The translations under genes were made by a program, and so were the position numbers. Shown here piece after piece: positions 16,572 through 24,613 of a stretch of 64,000 bases of DNA (positions are counted from its first letter, which is position 1; each line of letters opens with the position of its first letter). Source of the DNA: Bradyrhizobium sp. 149 (GTDB lineage Bacteria > Pseudomonadota > Alphaproteobacteria > Rhizobiales > Xanthobacteraceae); NCBI RefSeq assembly GCF_023073915.1, contig NZ_JADPKK010000017.1, forward strand, positions 62,001 through 126,000, in the 5' to 3' direction. The notes under the pieces are model-generated. The model made no database searches. It had not been told where the DNA came from and saw only the letters and a program-made list of their open reading frames with translations.

Positions 16572-16850
16572 TCACCACCAGGGATCCCAGTAGGGCGGCG
16601 GAGCGTAGGCGTAGGGCACATAATACGCCCGCCGCACGACGCGCGGTCCGTAGTAGGCGTAGGGCGGGCCATAGTAGCGTGGGCCATAATAGGCATCGGC
16701 CGCCAGCCCGGCCGCAAGCGCACCGGCAACAAGACCGAAGCCGATACCGGGGCCTCCCCAATGGCCGCGCCAGCCATGAGCTTCCGCCGGCGAGGCTGCC
16801 GCCACGAACAGCGCCGAGATCATCGTCAGGACCAAAGCAAGTTTCTTCAT
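16572..16850 (-). CDS. Exported Gly/Tyr/Pro-rich small protein
   Basis: A 92-residue protein with a signal peptide (MKKLALVLTMISALFVAAASPAEA), then a His/Gly/Trp stretch and a hydrophobic Gly/Ala segment (GFGLVAGALAAGLAADAYYG), followed by Tyr-Gly-Pro repeats and an aromatic end (PPYWDPWW). The organisation resembles small outer-membrane-associated rhizobial proteins of unknown role. The 5' leader contains a triple 13-bp repeat at 16861-16899. A strong terminator follows. Confidence 0.65.
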   Translation of the reverse strand: MKKLALVLTMISALFVAAASPAEAHGWRGHWGGPGIGFGLVAGALAAGLAADAYYGPRYYGPPYAYYGPRVVRRAYYVPYAYAPPPYWDPWW

Positions 16851-16860
16851 GTGCGACTCC

Positions 16861-16899
16861 CAGAACTTGGACACAGAGCTTGGACACAGAACTTGGAAC
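16861..16899. repeat. Three tandem 13-bp repeats
   Basis: CAGAACTTGGACA, CAGAGCTTGGACA and CAGAACTTGGAAC follow each other directly, 11 bp before the start of the minus-strand gene at 16850. They are in its 5' leader or promoter and could be a regulator-binding array or a slippage product. Confidence 0.7.
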
Positions 16900-17003
16900 C
16901 GAGCAAAGAACGCCAGACCGAAATCGAAGTTTCCGAAAGTTCGAAAAATTTTGCGGCAAGCGGCTAGATGCGAATGCGCCCGCCGGCAGGTGTTTGGGGC
17001 GGC

Positions 17004-18866
17004 CTATTCTGCGGCCTCTGCCTTCGGCTTTTGCGCCGACGCCCACAGCTCGGCGATTTCGGCCTCTTCCAGGGTCTCCTTTTCGAGAAGCCGTTTGGCG
17101 CTCCGCTCCAGCACGGGCCGGAGTTCGCGCAGGATTTGCAGCGTGCGCTCGAACGTCGCCTGCACGATGGTCCGCACCTCTTCATCGATCGACGCCGCGG
17201 TCTGCTCGGCGAAATCGCGGTCCCGGTACGCTTGGGCCGGACCGACAAAGCCGGGAGTTTCACGGTCGTAGGCGACATTGCCAAGTTTCTGCGACATGCC
17301 GTATCGCGTGACCATGCTGCGCGCAATGTCGGTGACACGCCTGAGATCGTCTGCGGCGCCGGTCGAAACATGATCGAACACGATCAGTTCTGCCGCGCGG
17401 CCGCCAAGCAGCACCGCCATCTTGTTCTGTAGTTCTTCCCGCGTCATCAGAAAGCGGTCTTCGGTTGGCCGCTGGATGGTGTAGCCGAGCGCCCCCAGGC
17501 CGCGGGGTATGATCGATATCTTGTGAACCGGATCTGCCCCGGGAAGTGCCAACGCCACCAGAGCGTGACCCATTTCATGGTAGGCTACGATTTCGCGCTC
17601 CCGCGGGTTGAGAAGCCGGTTTCTCTTTTCAAGCCCGGCGACGATTCGTTCCACGGCATTGCCAAAGTCCGCCATCGACACCGCGCCGGCGCGCCGCCGC
17701 GTTGCCAGGAGCGCTGCTTCGTTCACGAGATTGGCGAGGTCGGCACCGGTGAAGCCCGGCGTCAGCGCGGCGACCTTTTCCGCATCGACATCGGGGGCGG
17801 TTGTCACCTTCTTCATGTGAACGTTCAGAACCTGAATGCGGCCTTTCTTGTCGGGACGATCGACCAGGACCTGCCGGTCGAACCGGCCTGCCCTCAGCAG
17901 CGCCGGATCGAGAATCTCGGGACGATTCGTCGCGGCCAAAATCACCAGTCCCGAGCGCGAATCGAAGCCGTCGAGTTCGACCAGCAATTGGTTGAGAGTT
18001 TGCTCCTTTTCGTCGTGGCCTCCCGCGAAGGGAGCCACGCCGCGCGCGCGGCCGAGCGCATCGATCTCGTCAATGAAAATGATCGCCGGCGCCTTCTGGT
18101 GCGCCTGCTGAAACAGATCGCGCACCCGCGCGGCGCCGACCCCGACGAACATCTCGACGAACTCCGATCCCGAAATCGAAAAGAACGGAACCCTGGCCTC
18201 GCCGGCGACCGCCTTCGCCAGCAACGTCTTGCCGGTGCCGGGCGGCCCGACCAGCAGCACACCCTTCGGCATCCGCCCGCCGAGCCGGCCGTAGTCGCCC
18301 GGATTTTTGAGAAAATCGACGACTTCGCGCAGTTCGTCCTTGGCCTCGTCAACGCCGGCGACGTCTTCGAAGGTCACCCCGGTGTCGGATTCCACGTACA
18401 CCTTGGCCTTGCTCTTGCCGATCGCCATCAGTCCGCCGCCCACGCCCGCAGCGTCCGCCATGCGCCGGCCGATATACCACCACAGCGCCGCCAGCAGCAG
18501 CACCGGCATGACCCACGACAGAATGTCGCGCAGCAGCGTGCTTTCGATCTGGCCGGTGTAGCGGACGCCGTATTTGTCGAGCTCCTGCGCGAACTCCTGA
18601 TCGAGCCTGGTCGTGAAGAACTGGCGTTGCCCGCCCGGCAACGGCTGCTTCAGAGTGCCCTGAATGAAGCGGTCCGAAACCGCCAGCGAATCTATCTTGC
18701 CCTGATGCAGCAGGCTACGAAATTCGCTGTAGGGCAACGGCGCGATCTGGTTGGCGGTGGAAACCACGTATTGCAGCAGCGCCATTATAAAAAGGGCCGC
18801 GGCCGCATATCCGAGATTGAAGCGGGTCTGTTTGGTCATGGTGCGAACGGTTTGCGATTGGTTCAA
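17004..18866 (-). CDS. ftsH: ATP-dependent membrane zinc metalloprotease FtsH
   Basis: A 620-residue FtsH. Membrane segments lie at about 18-36 and 115-132 with a periplasmic stretch between. The AAA+ domain has Walker A GPPGTGKT (207-214), Walker B IIFIDEID (262-269) and the second region of homology with [20 protein letters not shown] written in part. The protease site is HEMGH (430-434). It degrades misfolded membrane proteins and probably RpoH. It is shorter than housekeeping FtsH at the C terminus and is the last gene of the heat-shock run (rpoH, hsp20, hsp20, NDUFS4-like), 10 bp after the previous stop, so it is likely an accessory stress-induced copy. Confidence 0.95.
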   Translation of the reverse strand: MNQSQTVRTMTKQTRFNLGYAAAALFIMALLQYVVSTANQIAPLPYSEFRSLLHQGKIDSLAVSDRFIQGTLKQPLPGGQRQFFTTRLDQEFAQELDKYGVRYTGQIESTLLRDILSWVMPVLLLAALWWYIGRRMADAAGVGGGLMAIGKSKAKVYVESDTGVTFEDVAGVDEAKDELREVVDFLKNPGDYGRLGGRMPKGVLLVGPPGTGKTLLAKAVAGEARVPFFSISGSEFVEMFVGVGAARVRDLFQQAHQKAPAIIFIDEIDALGRARGVAPFAGGHDEKEQTLNQLLVELDGFDSRSGLVILAATNRPEILDPALLRAGRFDRQVLVDRPDKKGRIQVLNVHMKKVTTAPDVDAEKVAALTPGFTGADLANLVNEAALLATRRRAGAVSMADFGNAVERIVAGLEKRNRLLNPREREIVAYHEMGHALVALALPGADPVHKISIIPRGLGALGYTIQRPTEDRFLMTREELQNKMAVLLGGRAAELIVFDHVSTGAADDLRRVTDIARSMVTRYGMSQKLGNVAYDRETPGFVGPAQAYRDRDFAEQTAASIDEEVRTIVQATFERTLQILRELRPVLERSAKRLLEKETLEEAEIAELWASAQKPKAEAAE

Positions 18867-18876
18867 CGGCTTGACG

Positions 18877-19584
18877 TCATCCCGCCTTTCTCGCGGCGTG
18901 CTGGAATGAGGCCGGCGTGATGTGCGCTTCCTCGAGGTTAAGCAGCGCGTCGATCACCTCCTCCAGCCGGGACGGTTGATCCAGCGACTTGCCTTTCGAA
19001 TGCTCGATCTCGATCTGATAGGCGTCCAGAGCCCAGCGCCGCAACATTTCGCGCTTGCGTTCCGGCGTCAGACCGTCGTCGCGCAGCACGTCCTGCGGGT
19101 CCGGGTAGCTCGCCGCCGGACCAATTCCCGGACCCGGCGCGCGGCGCAGCATCTCCGGTCCAAGCGTCCGCTCGACCCATTCCAGCCGGCGTTGCCGGCC
19201 GGCGGCTCGCCGGGCGTCGGGATTATCAGAGATCAGGCGCGGCCTGGAGCCCTGCTCCGGCCCAGCTTGAACCGTATATTGCAGCCCTTGGCGGCGCGCG
19301 TAGGCGATCGCGGACTCCATCGCGGGAAATGAGAGCTCGACCTGCGCGAGCGTGTCGTCGCCGCCGGTCCAACCCATCAGCGGCTCGATATAGGCGGGCG
19401 AGCGGCGCTCGAAACGCAGCTTCCATTGCTGCGCGTGCGCCCGGCCCGACGTCATCGCCGAGGGAGCCGGCTTGTAGATCACCGCCCGCGCATCCTCCGG
19501 AAATACCGATTTCGTCACGGGCGATACGGATGCCGATTGGCGCGGCGCAAAGTCCGAATGACGATCTAAAGGCACAACTTCCAT
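18877..19584 (-). CDS. NDUFS4-type (ETC complex I subunit) protein with extra C-terminal domain
   Basis: A 235-residue protein. Residues about 27-110 match the NDUFS4/ETC complex I conserved region: ARAVIYKPAPSAMTSGRAHA, then QQWKLRFE, PLMGWTGGDDTLAQVELSF and AIAYARRQGLQYTV. After a linker, residues about 160-230 (PQDVLRDDGLTPERKREMLR and onward) match a small alphaproteobacterial domain usually found as a free protein. The fusion and its place between Hsp20 and FtsH genes are unusual; housekeeping NDUFS4 is about 100 residues. It could guard complex I assembly under heat, which is inference. ATG at 19584 follows GGAGG. Confidence 0.75.
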   Translation of the reverse strand: MEVVPLDRHSDFAPRQSASVSPVTKSVFPEDARAVIYKPAPSAMTSGRAHAQQWKLRFERRSPAYIEPLMGWTGGDDTLAQVELSFPAMESAIAYARRQGLQYTVQAGPEQGSRPRLISDNPDARRAAGRQRRLEWVERTLGPEMLRRAPGPGIGPAASYPDPQDVLRDDGLTPERKREMLRRWALDAYQIEIEHSKGKSLDQPSRLEEVIDALLNLEEAHITPASFQHAARKAG

Positions 19585-19641
19585 TGCAGCCTCCACGAAA
19601 ACGGAAGCGGGCGAGAGCGGCGGCTCCCGCCCGCCCCATGC

Positions 19642-20133
19642 TTACTTGCCGTTGATCGCGATCCGCTTCACCTTCTGCTGTGCCGCCGGCGACTTCGGCA
19701 GGGTGACGGTGAGAACGCCGTTCGCGAACGAAGCCGCGACTTTATCCTGGTCGACGTCGTCGACCGGAATGCGCCGCTCGAATCGGCCATAGTAACGCTC
19801 GCTGAAGAGACGTTGCTTGTCCTCCGTTTCGCTCTTCTTCTCGCCGCTGATCGTCAGCACGCCGTTTGCAAGCTCGACGTTGACGTCCTTCTGTTCGAGA
19901 CCGGGAAGCTCGGCAACAACCTTGACCTCCTTGTCGCTCTCGTCGAGTTCGACGTTGGGCCAGCCGATCGCCGTCGCAGAGCCGAACGGACCAAGATCAA
20001 AGCTGCGGAAGGCATCGTCGAACAGCCGGTTCATCTCGCGATGAAGCGCAAGAAGCGGGTTGCCGGCGTCGCCGCGCTGAACGGCCACGTTGCGTGAGCC
20101 GTTGTTCCACGGGATCAGATCGCGTAGTGCCAT
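19642..20133 (-). CDS. Small heat-shock protein, Hsp20/alpha-crystallin family (class C-like)
   Basis: A 163-residue sHsp. The N-terminal arm (ALRDLIPWNN, LLALHREMNRLFDDAFRSFD) leads into an alpha-crystallin domain with KEVKVVAELPGLEQKDVNVE, GVLTISGEKK and FERRIPVD. The conserved A-x-x-x-n-G-v-L-t-v box is FANGVLTVTLPK, and the end QQKVKRIAI holds an IxI-like anchor. It would hold unfolded proteins for refolding in the cytosol. It is 100 bp after the other Hsp20 gene and 57 bp before the NDUFS4-like gene, so it is probably transcribed from the promoter at 20803-20829. Confidence 0.93.
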   Translation of the reverse strand: MALRDLIPWNNGSRNVAVQRGDAGNPLLALHREMNRLFDDAFRSFDLGPFGSATAIGWPNVELDESDKEVKVVAELPGLEQKDVNVELANGVLTISGEKKSETEDKQRLFSERYYGRFERRIPVDDVDQDKVAASFANGVLTVTLPKSPAAQQKVKRIAINGK

Positions 20134-20233
20134 TGTCGTTTCTCCTTTTCTCTTGTCTTCATTGTCGATTGGCGTAGCTCAGCGCGCGGCAAGGGCCACG
20201 CACCGGTGCTGCACAGCCCGGACGATGAGCTCG

Positions 20234-20686
20234 TCAGGCCGCCTGCTTGTGCTCGATGGTCCGGTTGGCCTTGCCGGCAGCGTCGATCGCGATGCGACGC
20301 GGCTTCATCGCCTCCGGCACCTCCCGAACCAGGACGATCCTGAGCATGCCGTTCTCGAACGTCGCGTCCCTTACCTGGATGTATTCGGCCAGGCTGAAGA
20401 CGCGGCGGAACGGCCGCATCGAGATTCCCTGATACAGGTAATTGTGGTCACCTTCATTGGCCTTGCGGCCCTCGACCGTGAGCCTGGAAGGCTCGGCGGT
20501 GATAGTGATCTCTTCGGGGGTGAAGCCGGCCAGCGCCAGGGAGATCTGGAACTGGTCTTCGCCGGTGCGCTCGACATCGTACAGCGGACCATCGTCGCTG
20601 CCGCCTTCCGGGTCATTCACTGAGTTCAGCAGGCGGTCGAATCCAATGGTCGAACGCCAGAGGGGAGACATATCGTAGGTTCTCAT
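20234..20686 (-). CDS. Small heat-shock protein, Hsp20 family (IbpA-like, class A)
   Basis: A 150-residue class A sHsp: MRTYDMSPLWRSTIGFDRL is the typical IbpA/HspA start, followed by YDVERTGEDQFQISLALAGF, the LTVEGRK strand, YLYQGISMRPFRRVFSLA and the box FENGMLRIVLVREVPE, with an arginine-rich IxI-like end (KPRRIAI). It binds aggregating proteins. AGGAGG precedes the ATG at 20686. The 5' leader has the structure of a ROSE RNA thermometer, and a CTTG-N17-CCTAAT heat-shock promoter lies upstream. It is the first of four co-directional stress genes. Confidence 0.94.
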   Translation of the reverse strand: MRTYDMSPLWRSTIGFDRLLNSVNDPEGGSDDGPLYDVERTGEDQFQISLALAGFTPEEITITAEPSRLTVEGRKANEGDHNYLYQGISMRPFRRVFSLAEYIQVRDATFENGMLRIVLVREVPEAMKPRRIAIDAAGKANRTIEHKQAA

Positions 20687-20795
20687 AACCACATCCTCCT
20701 TTGAGCAACATGGATTAAGAGCATCACCGGGGCGGACCCCGATGGCCTCGCCGGACCCTGCTTTGGCGTCCGGCACCGCACTCGCATGCGGTTGC
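20687..20795 (-). promoter_or_regulatory. ROSE-type RNA thermometer in the hsp20 leader
   Basis: In transcript sense the leader contains stem GCCGGAC/GTCCGGC (20768-20774 with 20750-20756), stem CGGGG/CCCCG (20737-20741 with 20728-20732) and, at the end, TTGCTC-AAA-GGAGGAT (20693-20708), where TTGCT can pair with the ribosome site AGGA. This 3' hairpin is the diagnostic ROSE signature known from Bradyrhizobium small heat-shock genes; it opens at high temperature and frees the ribosome site. Structure is read by eye. Confidence 0.75.
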
Positions 20796-20802
20796 CAAAA
20801 GA

Positions 20803-20829
20803 ATTAGGAGGCGGCGATTTGGTTTCAAG
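20803..20829 (-). promoter_or_regulatory. RpoH (sigma-32)-type promoter
   Basis: On the minus strand CTTG (20826-20829) is followed by 17 bp and CCTAAT (20803-20808). This matches the CTTG-N17/18-CYTAT form described for rhizobial RpoH promoters. The predicted start would give a leader of roughly 105 nt, the size of ROSE elements. The rpoH-like gene itself ends just upstream at 20848. Confidence 0.6.
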
Positions 20830-20847
20830 AGCCGGGACGGCAACCCA

Positions 20848-21819
20848 TCAGGACTTCGCCGTGGCCAGGCTTTGAAACACGCCGCCCTTGTCTCGCGCCC
20901 TGCGCTTTGGGCCACTTCGCCTCTCCTCGTCGGATCCGGACCCCGTGCGGCTTTTGGCTGCCAAGCGGGCGCTCGTGGCAGCCCGAACCTTTTCAAAGGC
21001 GCGCATTTCGATCTGCCGCACCCGCTCGCGTGAAACGCCGTACCGTGCCGCGAGTTGCTCAAGTCTCTGCGGCGGTTCGGAGAGCCAGCGCGCCTCGAGG
21101 ATGCCGCGCTCGCGCGGATTGAGGACTTCCAGGGCGCCGGCAAGGGCTTCACGCCTCAGTCTGGCTTCTTCCTGCTCGGCATGTACAGCTTCAGGACTGG
21201 ATGCGGGGTCGACGAGCCAGTCCTGGACTTCGCCGCCGTCGCTGTCGCGCACCAAGGCGTTGAGCGACAAATCGCCGCCAAGGCGCCGGTTCATTTCGAT
21301 CACGTCGTTCTCCTGTACGCCGAGCCGCCGCGCGATCAGGCTGGCGTGCTCGGGCCGGAGATCGCCATCCTCCAGAGCGGAGATTTCCGCCTTGGTCCTG
21401 CGAAGCTTGAAGAACAGCTTCTTCTGCGCTCCGCTGTTGGCAATCTTGACCAGCGACCAGGAACGCAGGATGTATTCCTGTATCGACGCCTTGATCCACC
21501 ACATCGCGTAGGTCGCAAGCCGAAAGCCGCGCTCCGGCTCGAAGCGCTTGACCGCGTGCATCAGGCCGACGTTTCCTTCGGAAATGATGTCCGCGACCGG
21601 CAGGCCGTAGCCCCGATATCCCATGGCAATCTTGGCGACGAGCCGCAGATGGCTGGTGACGAGATGATAGGCTGCTTCACGGTCGCCGTGCTCGCGCCAT
21701 CGCTTCGCGTAGGCCATTTCCTGATCGGGCCGCAGCATCGGAAATCGTCGAATTTCCGCCAGGTAATGTGTCAGTCCGCCGTCAAGCGACAGCATCGGAA
21801 CAGTTGCAGTGCTTCCCAT
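20848..21819 (-). CDS. rpoH: RNA polymerase sigma-32-type factor (RpoH family)
   Basis: A 323-residue sigma-70-family protein. Region 1.2/2 starts LTHYLAEIRRFPMLRPDQEM; regions 2.3-2.4 have LATYAMWWIKASIQEYILRS; the RpoH box QKKLFFKLRR directly follows and identifies sigma-32. Region 4 has LNPRERGILEARWL and YGVSRERVRQIE, and a basic tail of about 40 residues extends beyond the usual length. ATG at 21819 follows AGAGGTGGG. It directs polymerase to heat-shock promoters, including probably the one just downstream. Rhizobia carry several RpoH copies; this one travels with its chaperone and protease targets. Confidence 0.93.
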   Translation of the reverse strand: MGSTATVPMLSLDGGLTHYLAEIRRFPMLRPDQEMAYAKRWREHGDREAAYHLVTSHLRLVAKIAMGYRGYGLPVADIISEGNVGLMHAVKRFEPERGFRLATYAMWWIKASIQEYILRSWSLVKIANSGAQKKLFFKLRRTKAEISALEDGDLRPEHASLIARRLGVQENDVIEMNRRLGGDLSLNALVRDSDGGEVQDWLVDPASSPEAVHAEQEEARLRREALAGALEVLNPRERGILEARWLSEPPQRLEQLAARYGVSRERVRQIEMRAFEKVRAATSARLAAKSRTGSGSDEERRSGPKRRARDKGGVFQSLATAKS

Positions 21820-21962
21820 TGCCCACCTCTTCAAGTTAGTCCGACGCAGCGACAGGCTTGGATGCCGGCTCGCGTCACATCGGCTATGCTCCAGAATCAC
21901 AATGATAAAAATTGGTTTCCGCCGCGCCGAAAAATGCCCCCGGCCCGGCATCGTGCCAATTT

Positions 21963-22115
21963 CTATTGGATCGATGATGTCACGACCGGTGGAGCCGGCG
22001 CGTGAGTTTGCGGCGGCTCAGGTCGCGTCACGAGATAGAGCTCGCCCGCCACCAGCATGAAGGCAGCGACGGCCACAGCAAGCATGCCGAGCACCAGATC
22101 GCTGTAATCATCCAT
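21963..22115 (-). CDS. Putative 50-residue membrane protein
   Basis: A short frame with one hydrophobic segment (LVLGMLAVAVAAFMLVAGELYLV, written here only as a description of residues 7-29) followed by a Pro-rich cytosolic or periplasmic tail. No good ribosome site is visible and no family is recognised. It is kept because the transmembrane pattern is clean and it reads in the same direction as rpoH; it may be spurious. Confidence 0.35.
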   Translation of the reverse strand: MDDYSDLVLGMLAVAVAAFMLVAGELYLVTRPEPPQTHAPAPPVVTSSIQ

Positions 22116-22159
22116 TGCGTTTCGAAATGTATGTCGATGTCGAGGATCGGCAGCCATCG

Positions 22160-22260
22160 CCTTTGGCTATCCGCGCGAGCGCTCGTGGTGAATAACGGCG
22201 GGTCCGTAGACCTTTGGCTATCCGCGACAGGCGCCGTTGTGAACGGCGGGCGATGGCTCC
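22160..22260. repeat. 51-bp imperfect direct repeat (two copies)
   Basis: CCTTTGGCTATCCGCG occurs at 22160-22175 and 22211-22226, and the following sequence with GTGAA(TAAC)GGCGGG also repeats, giving a period of 51 bp. The stretch lies between the short membrane-protein gene and the TetR gene; I see no gene in it. Confidence 0.55.
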
Positions 22261-22342
22261 GCGACATCGAACGTCGTCAGCGGCATTTTGTTCCGGATTT
22301 TCCGGGTCGGCGACGGCGGCTACCGGTGAACCAGACGCGCGG

Positions 22343-22894
22343 TCAGCTCGATAGCGAATTCCTCGTCGCGCGCAGAATGTCATCCGACAGCTTGGGATCG
22401 TTCACGGCCCGGGCGAGCACCAGCGCGCCGACCAGGGAGGCGGCCGCCGCGAGCGCCTTGTCCTCGCGCTGGCGTGGTTTCAGGGTGGAGGCCATTCGGC
22501 TGCTCAGCAAGCCGATCACGCCCCGCACGCCGGCGGTGAAGCGCGCCCTCACGCCCGAGCTTTGGCGTGACACCTCACAAGCCAGCGCGGAAAAGGGGCA
22601 GCCGCTTGCCGGCGCGTCGCGATGCGCCGGCGAGAGGTATTCCGAAACATAGCCGTCGAGTTCAAACGCCTCCGGCAATTCCTGCCCTTTGGCCTTGATC
22701 GCATAGGCCACCGCTTCCTCGACCAGCCGCTCCTTGGAGCCGAACTGACTGTACAGGCTGCCGTGCGTCATCCCGGCCGCCTCGGCGAGAGCGTCGACAC
22801 CGACGCCGGCGATGCCGCGCTCCCGCAGCAGGCGGGAGGCGGTCTCAAGAATATGCTCGCGATTTTTGGCGGCCTGTTCCTTCGAGACGCGCAT
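22343..22894 (-). CDS. TetR/AcrR-family transcriptional regulator
   Basis: A 183-residue regulator. The helix-turn-helix is GIAGVGVDALAEAAGMTHGS followed by LYSQFGSKERLVEEAV (residues 27-62); the C-terminal half has the SGCPFSALACEVSRQ signature of the TetR_C group linked to short-chain reductases. ATG at 22894 gives standard length. It is divergent from the SDR gene at 23009, and two matching palindromes (22932-22943 and 22957-22968) in the 114-bp gap are probable operators. A 47-bp piece of its 3' part (22453-22499) recurs in the chimeric pseudogene at 24751-24797. Confidence 0.9.
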   Translation of the reverse strand: MRVSKEQAAKNREHILETASRLLRERGIAGVGVDALAEAAGMTHGSLYSQFGSKERLVEEAVAYAIKAKGQELPEAFELDGYVSEYLSPAHRDAPASGCPFSALACEVSRQSSGVRARFTAGVRGVIGLLSSRMASTLKPRQREDKALAAAASLVGALVLARAVNDPKLSDDILRATRNSLSS

Positions 22895-22931
22895 GGGACC
22901 GATCCTTAGACACGGGGCTTGACTTTTATAA

Positions 22932-22968
22932 TTACGATCGTCATGTATATCAATAGTTACGATCGTAA
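22932..22968. promoter_or_regulatory. Double TetR operator
   Basis: TTACGATCGTCA (22932-22943) and TTACGATCGTAA (22957-22968, perfect palindrome) are spaced 25 bp centre to centre, between the divergent TetR (22894) and SDR (23009) genes. Two dimers could bind side by side. The protein assignment is inferred. Confidence 0.65.
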
Positions 22969-23008
22969 TCAAATGGTTTCAGGCCCGGTGTGGCGTCGGA
23001 GAGGCATT

Positions 23009-23866
23009 ATGAACAGGATTACACCGAAGATCGCGCTGGTGACCGGCGCGTCGTCAGGCATCGGCCAGGCCACGGCGGAGCGGCTCGCGAATGCCGGCTA
23101 CAAGGTGTTTGGCACCAGCAGGCGGGGCGCGCAGGCGGGCAAGCAAGCGTTCGAGATGCTGTCCCTCGACGTCACCAGCGATGCATCGGTGGAAGCCGCC
23201 GTCGGCGAAGTGATACGGCGCGAGGGCCGCATCGACCTGCTCGTGAACAACGCCGGCTTCGGCGTCGCCCCTGCCGGCGCGGAAGAGAGCTCGATCGAGC
23301 AGGCGAGAGCGATCTTCGAGACGAACTTCTTCGGCCTGATCCGGATGACGCGCGCCGTCGTCCCGCACATGCGACGCCAGGGAAGTGGCCGCATCATCAA
23401 CATCGGCTCCGTGCTCGGCTTTCTGCCGATGCCCTATGGCGCGCTCTATGCCGCGACCAAGCACGCGGTGGCAGGCTATTCGGAATCGCTCGACCATGAA
23501 CTGCGCACGCGGGGCATCCGGGTCTCCGTGATCGAGCCCGCCTACACCAAGACGCCGTTCGATTCGAACTTCATGGAGCCCGACGCCACGCTCGACGAGT
23601 ATCGCGAGGCGCGTGCGGGCGTGATCAAGCGGGTGAACGAGGTGATGGCGACAGCCGAACCACCCAGCGTCGTGGCCGAGACCGTGTTGAAAGCGGCGAG
23701 CGCGGCGCGCCCGCAACTCAAATACGCGGCCGGCAGCCTCGCCAAGCGGCTGCGATTCCTGCGCAGGTTTGCGCCTGCCGGTTTGGTGGATGCCGGGATT
23801 CGAAAAGACCTGCGGCTCGACACGGCGGCAGCGTCGCAGCCCACCCGCACCGCGCGGGCTTTCTGA
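23009..23866 (+). CDS. Short-chain dehydrogenase/reductase
   Basis: A 285-residue classical SDR of the oxidoreductase type often named SDR family NAD(P)-dependent. It has TGASSGIG (cofactor), NNAG, the catalytic Ser in INIGSVLGFLP, and YAATKHA (YxxxK). The C-terminal extension binds the substrate. Carbonyl reduction or alcohol oxidation in the cytosol is expected; similar enzymes next to TetR regulators are induced by their own substrates. The ATG at 23009 follows GGAGAGG. Regulation is probably by the TetR at 22343-22894 through the double operator. Confidence 0.9.
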   Translation: MNRITPKIALVTGASSGIGQATAERLANAGYKVFGTSRRGAQAGKQAFEMLSLDVTSDASVEAAVGEVIRREGRIDLLVNNAGFGVAPAGAEESSIEQARAIFETNFFGLIRMTRAVVPHMRRQGSGRIINIGSVLGFLPMPYGALYAATKHAVAGYSESLDHELRTRGIRVSVIEPAYTKTPFDSNFMEPDATLDEYREARAGVIKRVNEVMATAEPPSVVAETVLKAASAARPQLKYAAGSLAKRLRFLRRFAPAGLVDAGIRKDLRLDTAAASQPTRTARAF

Positions 23867-24315
23867 CGGCGTGCGACCGGCCGCAAGCCGCGGATTCTCT
23901 ACTCTGCCATTGAAGATCATTCGCCTCGCCGGCAAAATCGGCGCGGAATATTCATTCCTGTTCGTGCATCTCGACGGCAAGCAGCTCGCCGAGATCGGCG
24001 AGCTGCTTGCCTGATTAACGGCCGGGACAGCGGCGGCATGTTTTCTGGCGCCATGCAACGATCGTGGCGCACTTTGGCGCCGTGCGAGAGGCCCATTGAC
24101 CCGCCGGGGTCCGGCGGCTGCCGACACCGCCGCCATGTCAGCGGCTTGTTGCGCGCCGTCGACCACGACCTGGAGATTTCCATGCGATCGCAAGCTTTGC
24201 AGACAAAGGATGCCCGCAAGGGCGCAAGCCGCAGGTCCCGATCGGGCGCCGGTCATACCGGCAACGGGATTTTGCATCCGGTGATGATGGTCTGGGCATC
24301 GGCGCGATCTTCGGC
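23867..24315. other. 449-bp stretch without a convincing gene
   Basis: The only notable part is 23906-24014, which reads as a 36-residue C-terminal-looking piece (IIRLAGKIGAEYSFLFVHLD) with a stop but no start or recognised relative. The remainder has many stops in all frames. It may be the remains of a deleted gene. No promoter or repeat is evident. Confidence 0.4.
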
Positions 24316-24477
24316 GTGCCCGTCACATGGTGGCAGCGGTCTCGTTTCAGGGCAGAGCTGCGTGAGGATCTCAGAGATAAGCCCGAGTTTCTCCGCGACA
24401 TCGGCGTCTATCTGCACGAAGCGCAAGCCGAAGCTTCCCGGTTTTTCTGGGAAGCGTTGATACTCAAGCGCCCATAG
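24316..24477 (+). CDS. Possible DUF1127-like small protein
   Basis: A 53-codon frame from a GTG at 24316; the frame is open further upstream without an ATG. The product WWQRSRFRAELREDL, then KPEFLRDIGVYLHEAQAE and ASRFFWE, follows the DUF1127 pattern (Arg-rich helix, LRDIG, then E-A-x-FWE). DUF1127 proteins in alphaproteobacteria affect phosphate, RNA and stress responses. The start is uncertain and the 5' part may have been lost, so it could be a remnant. Confidence 0.4.
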   Translation: MPVTWWQRSRFRAELREDLRDKPEFLRDIGVYLHEAQAEASRFFWEALILKRP

Positions 24478-24613
24478 CCCCTACCTCGGCAATCACCGGA
24501 TCGCGGTGAATGCATACGACCCCGCTTGCGCGGGTTCGATGGCGCGTGGCTAAAGCGCATAGTCACTTTGACATTGCGGGGCCCGCCGGATCGGAACGCG
24601 GGCTGGCCTCCCC

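Noticed and set aside
17523..18920. Long open frame (465 codons) on the plus strand opposite ftsH
   Set aside because: It is the antisense reading of the FtsH codons, has no family features, and high GC content alone keeps such frames open.
17004..21819. Heat-shock cluster as a transmissible locus of stress tolerance
   Set aside because: Hsp20 and FtsH are shared, but ClpG/ClpK, YfdX, HdeD, thioredoxin and KefC genes are absent, and no mobility genes adjoin.
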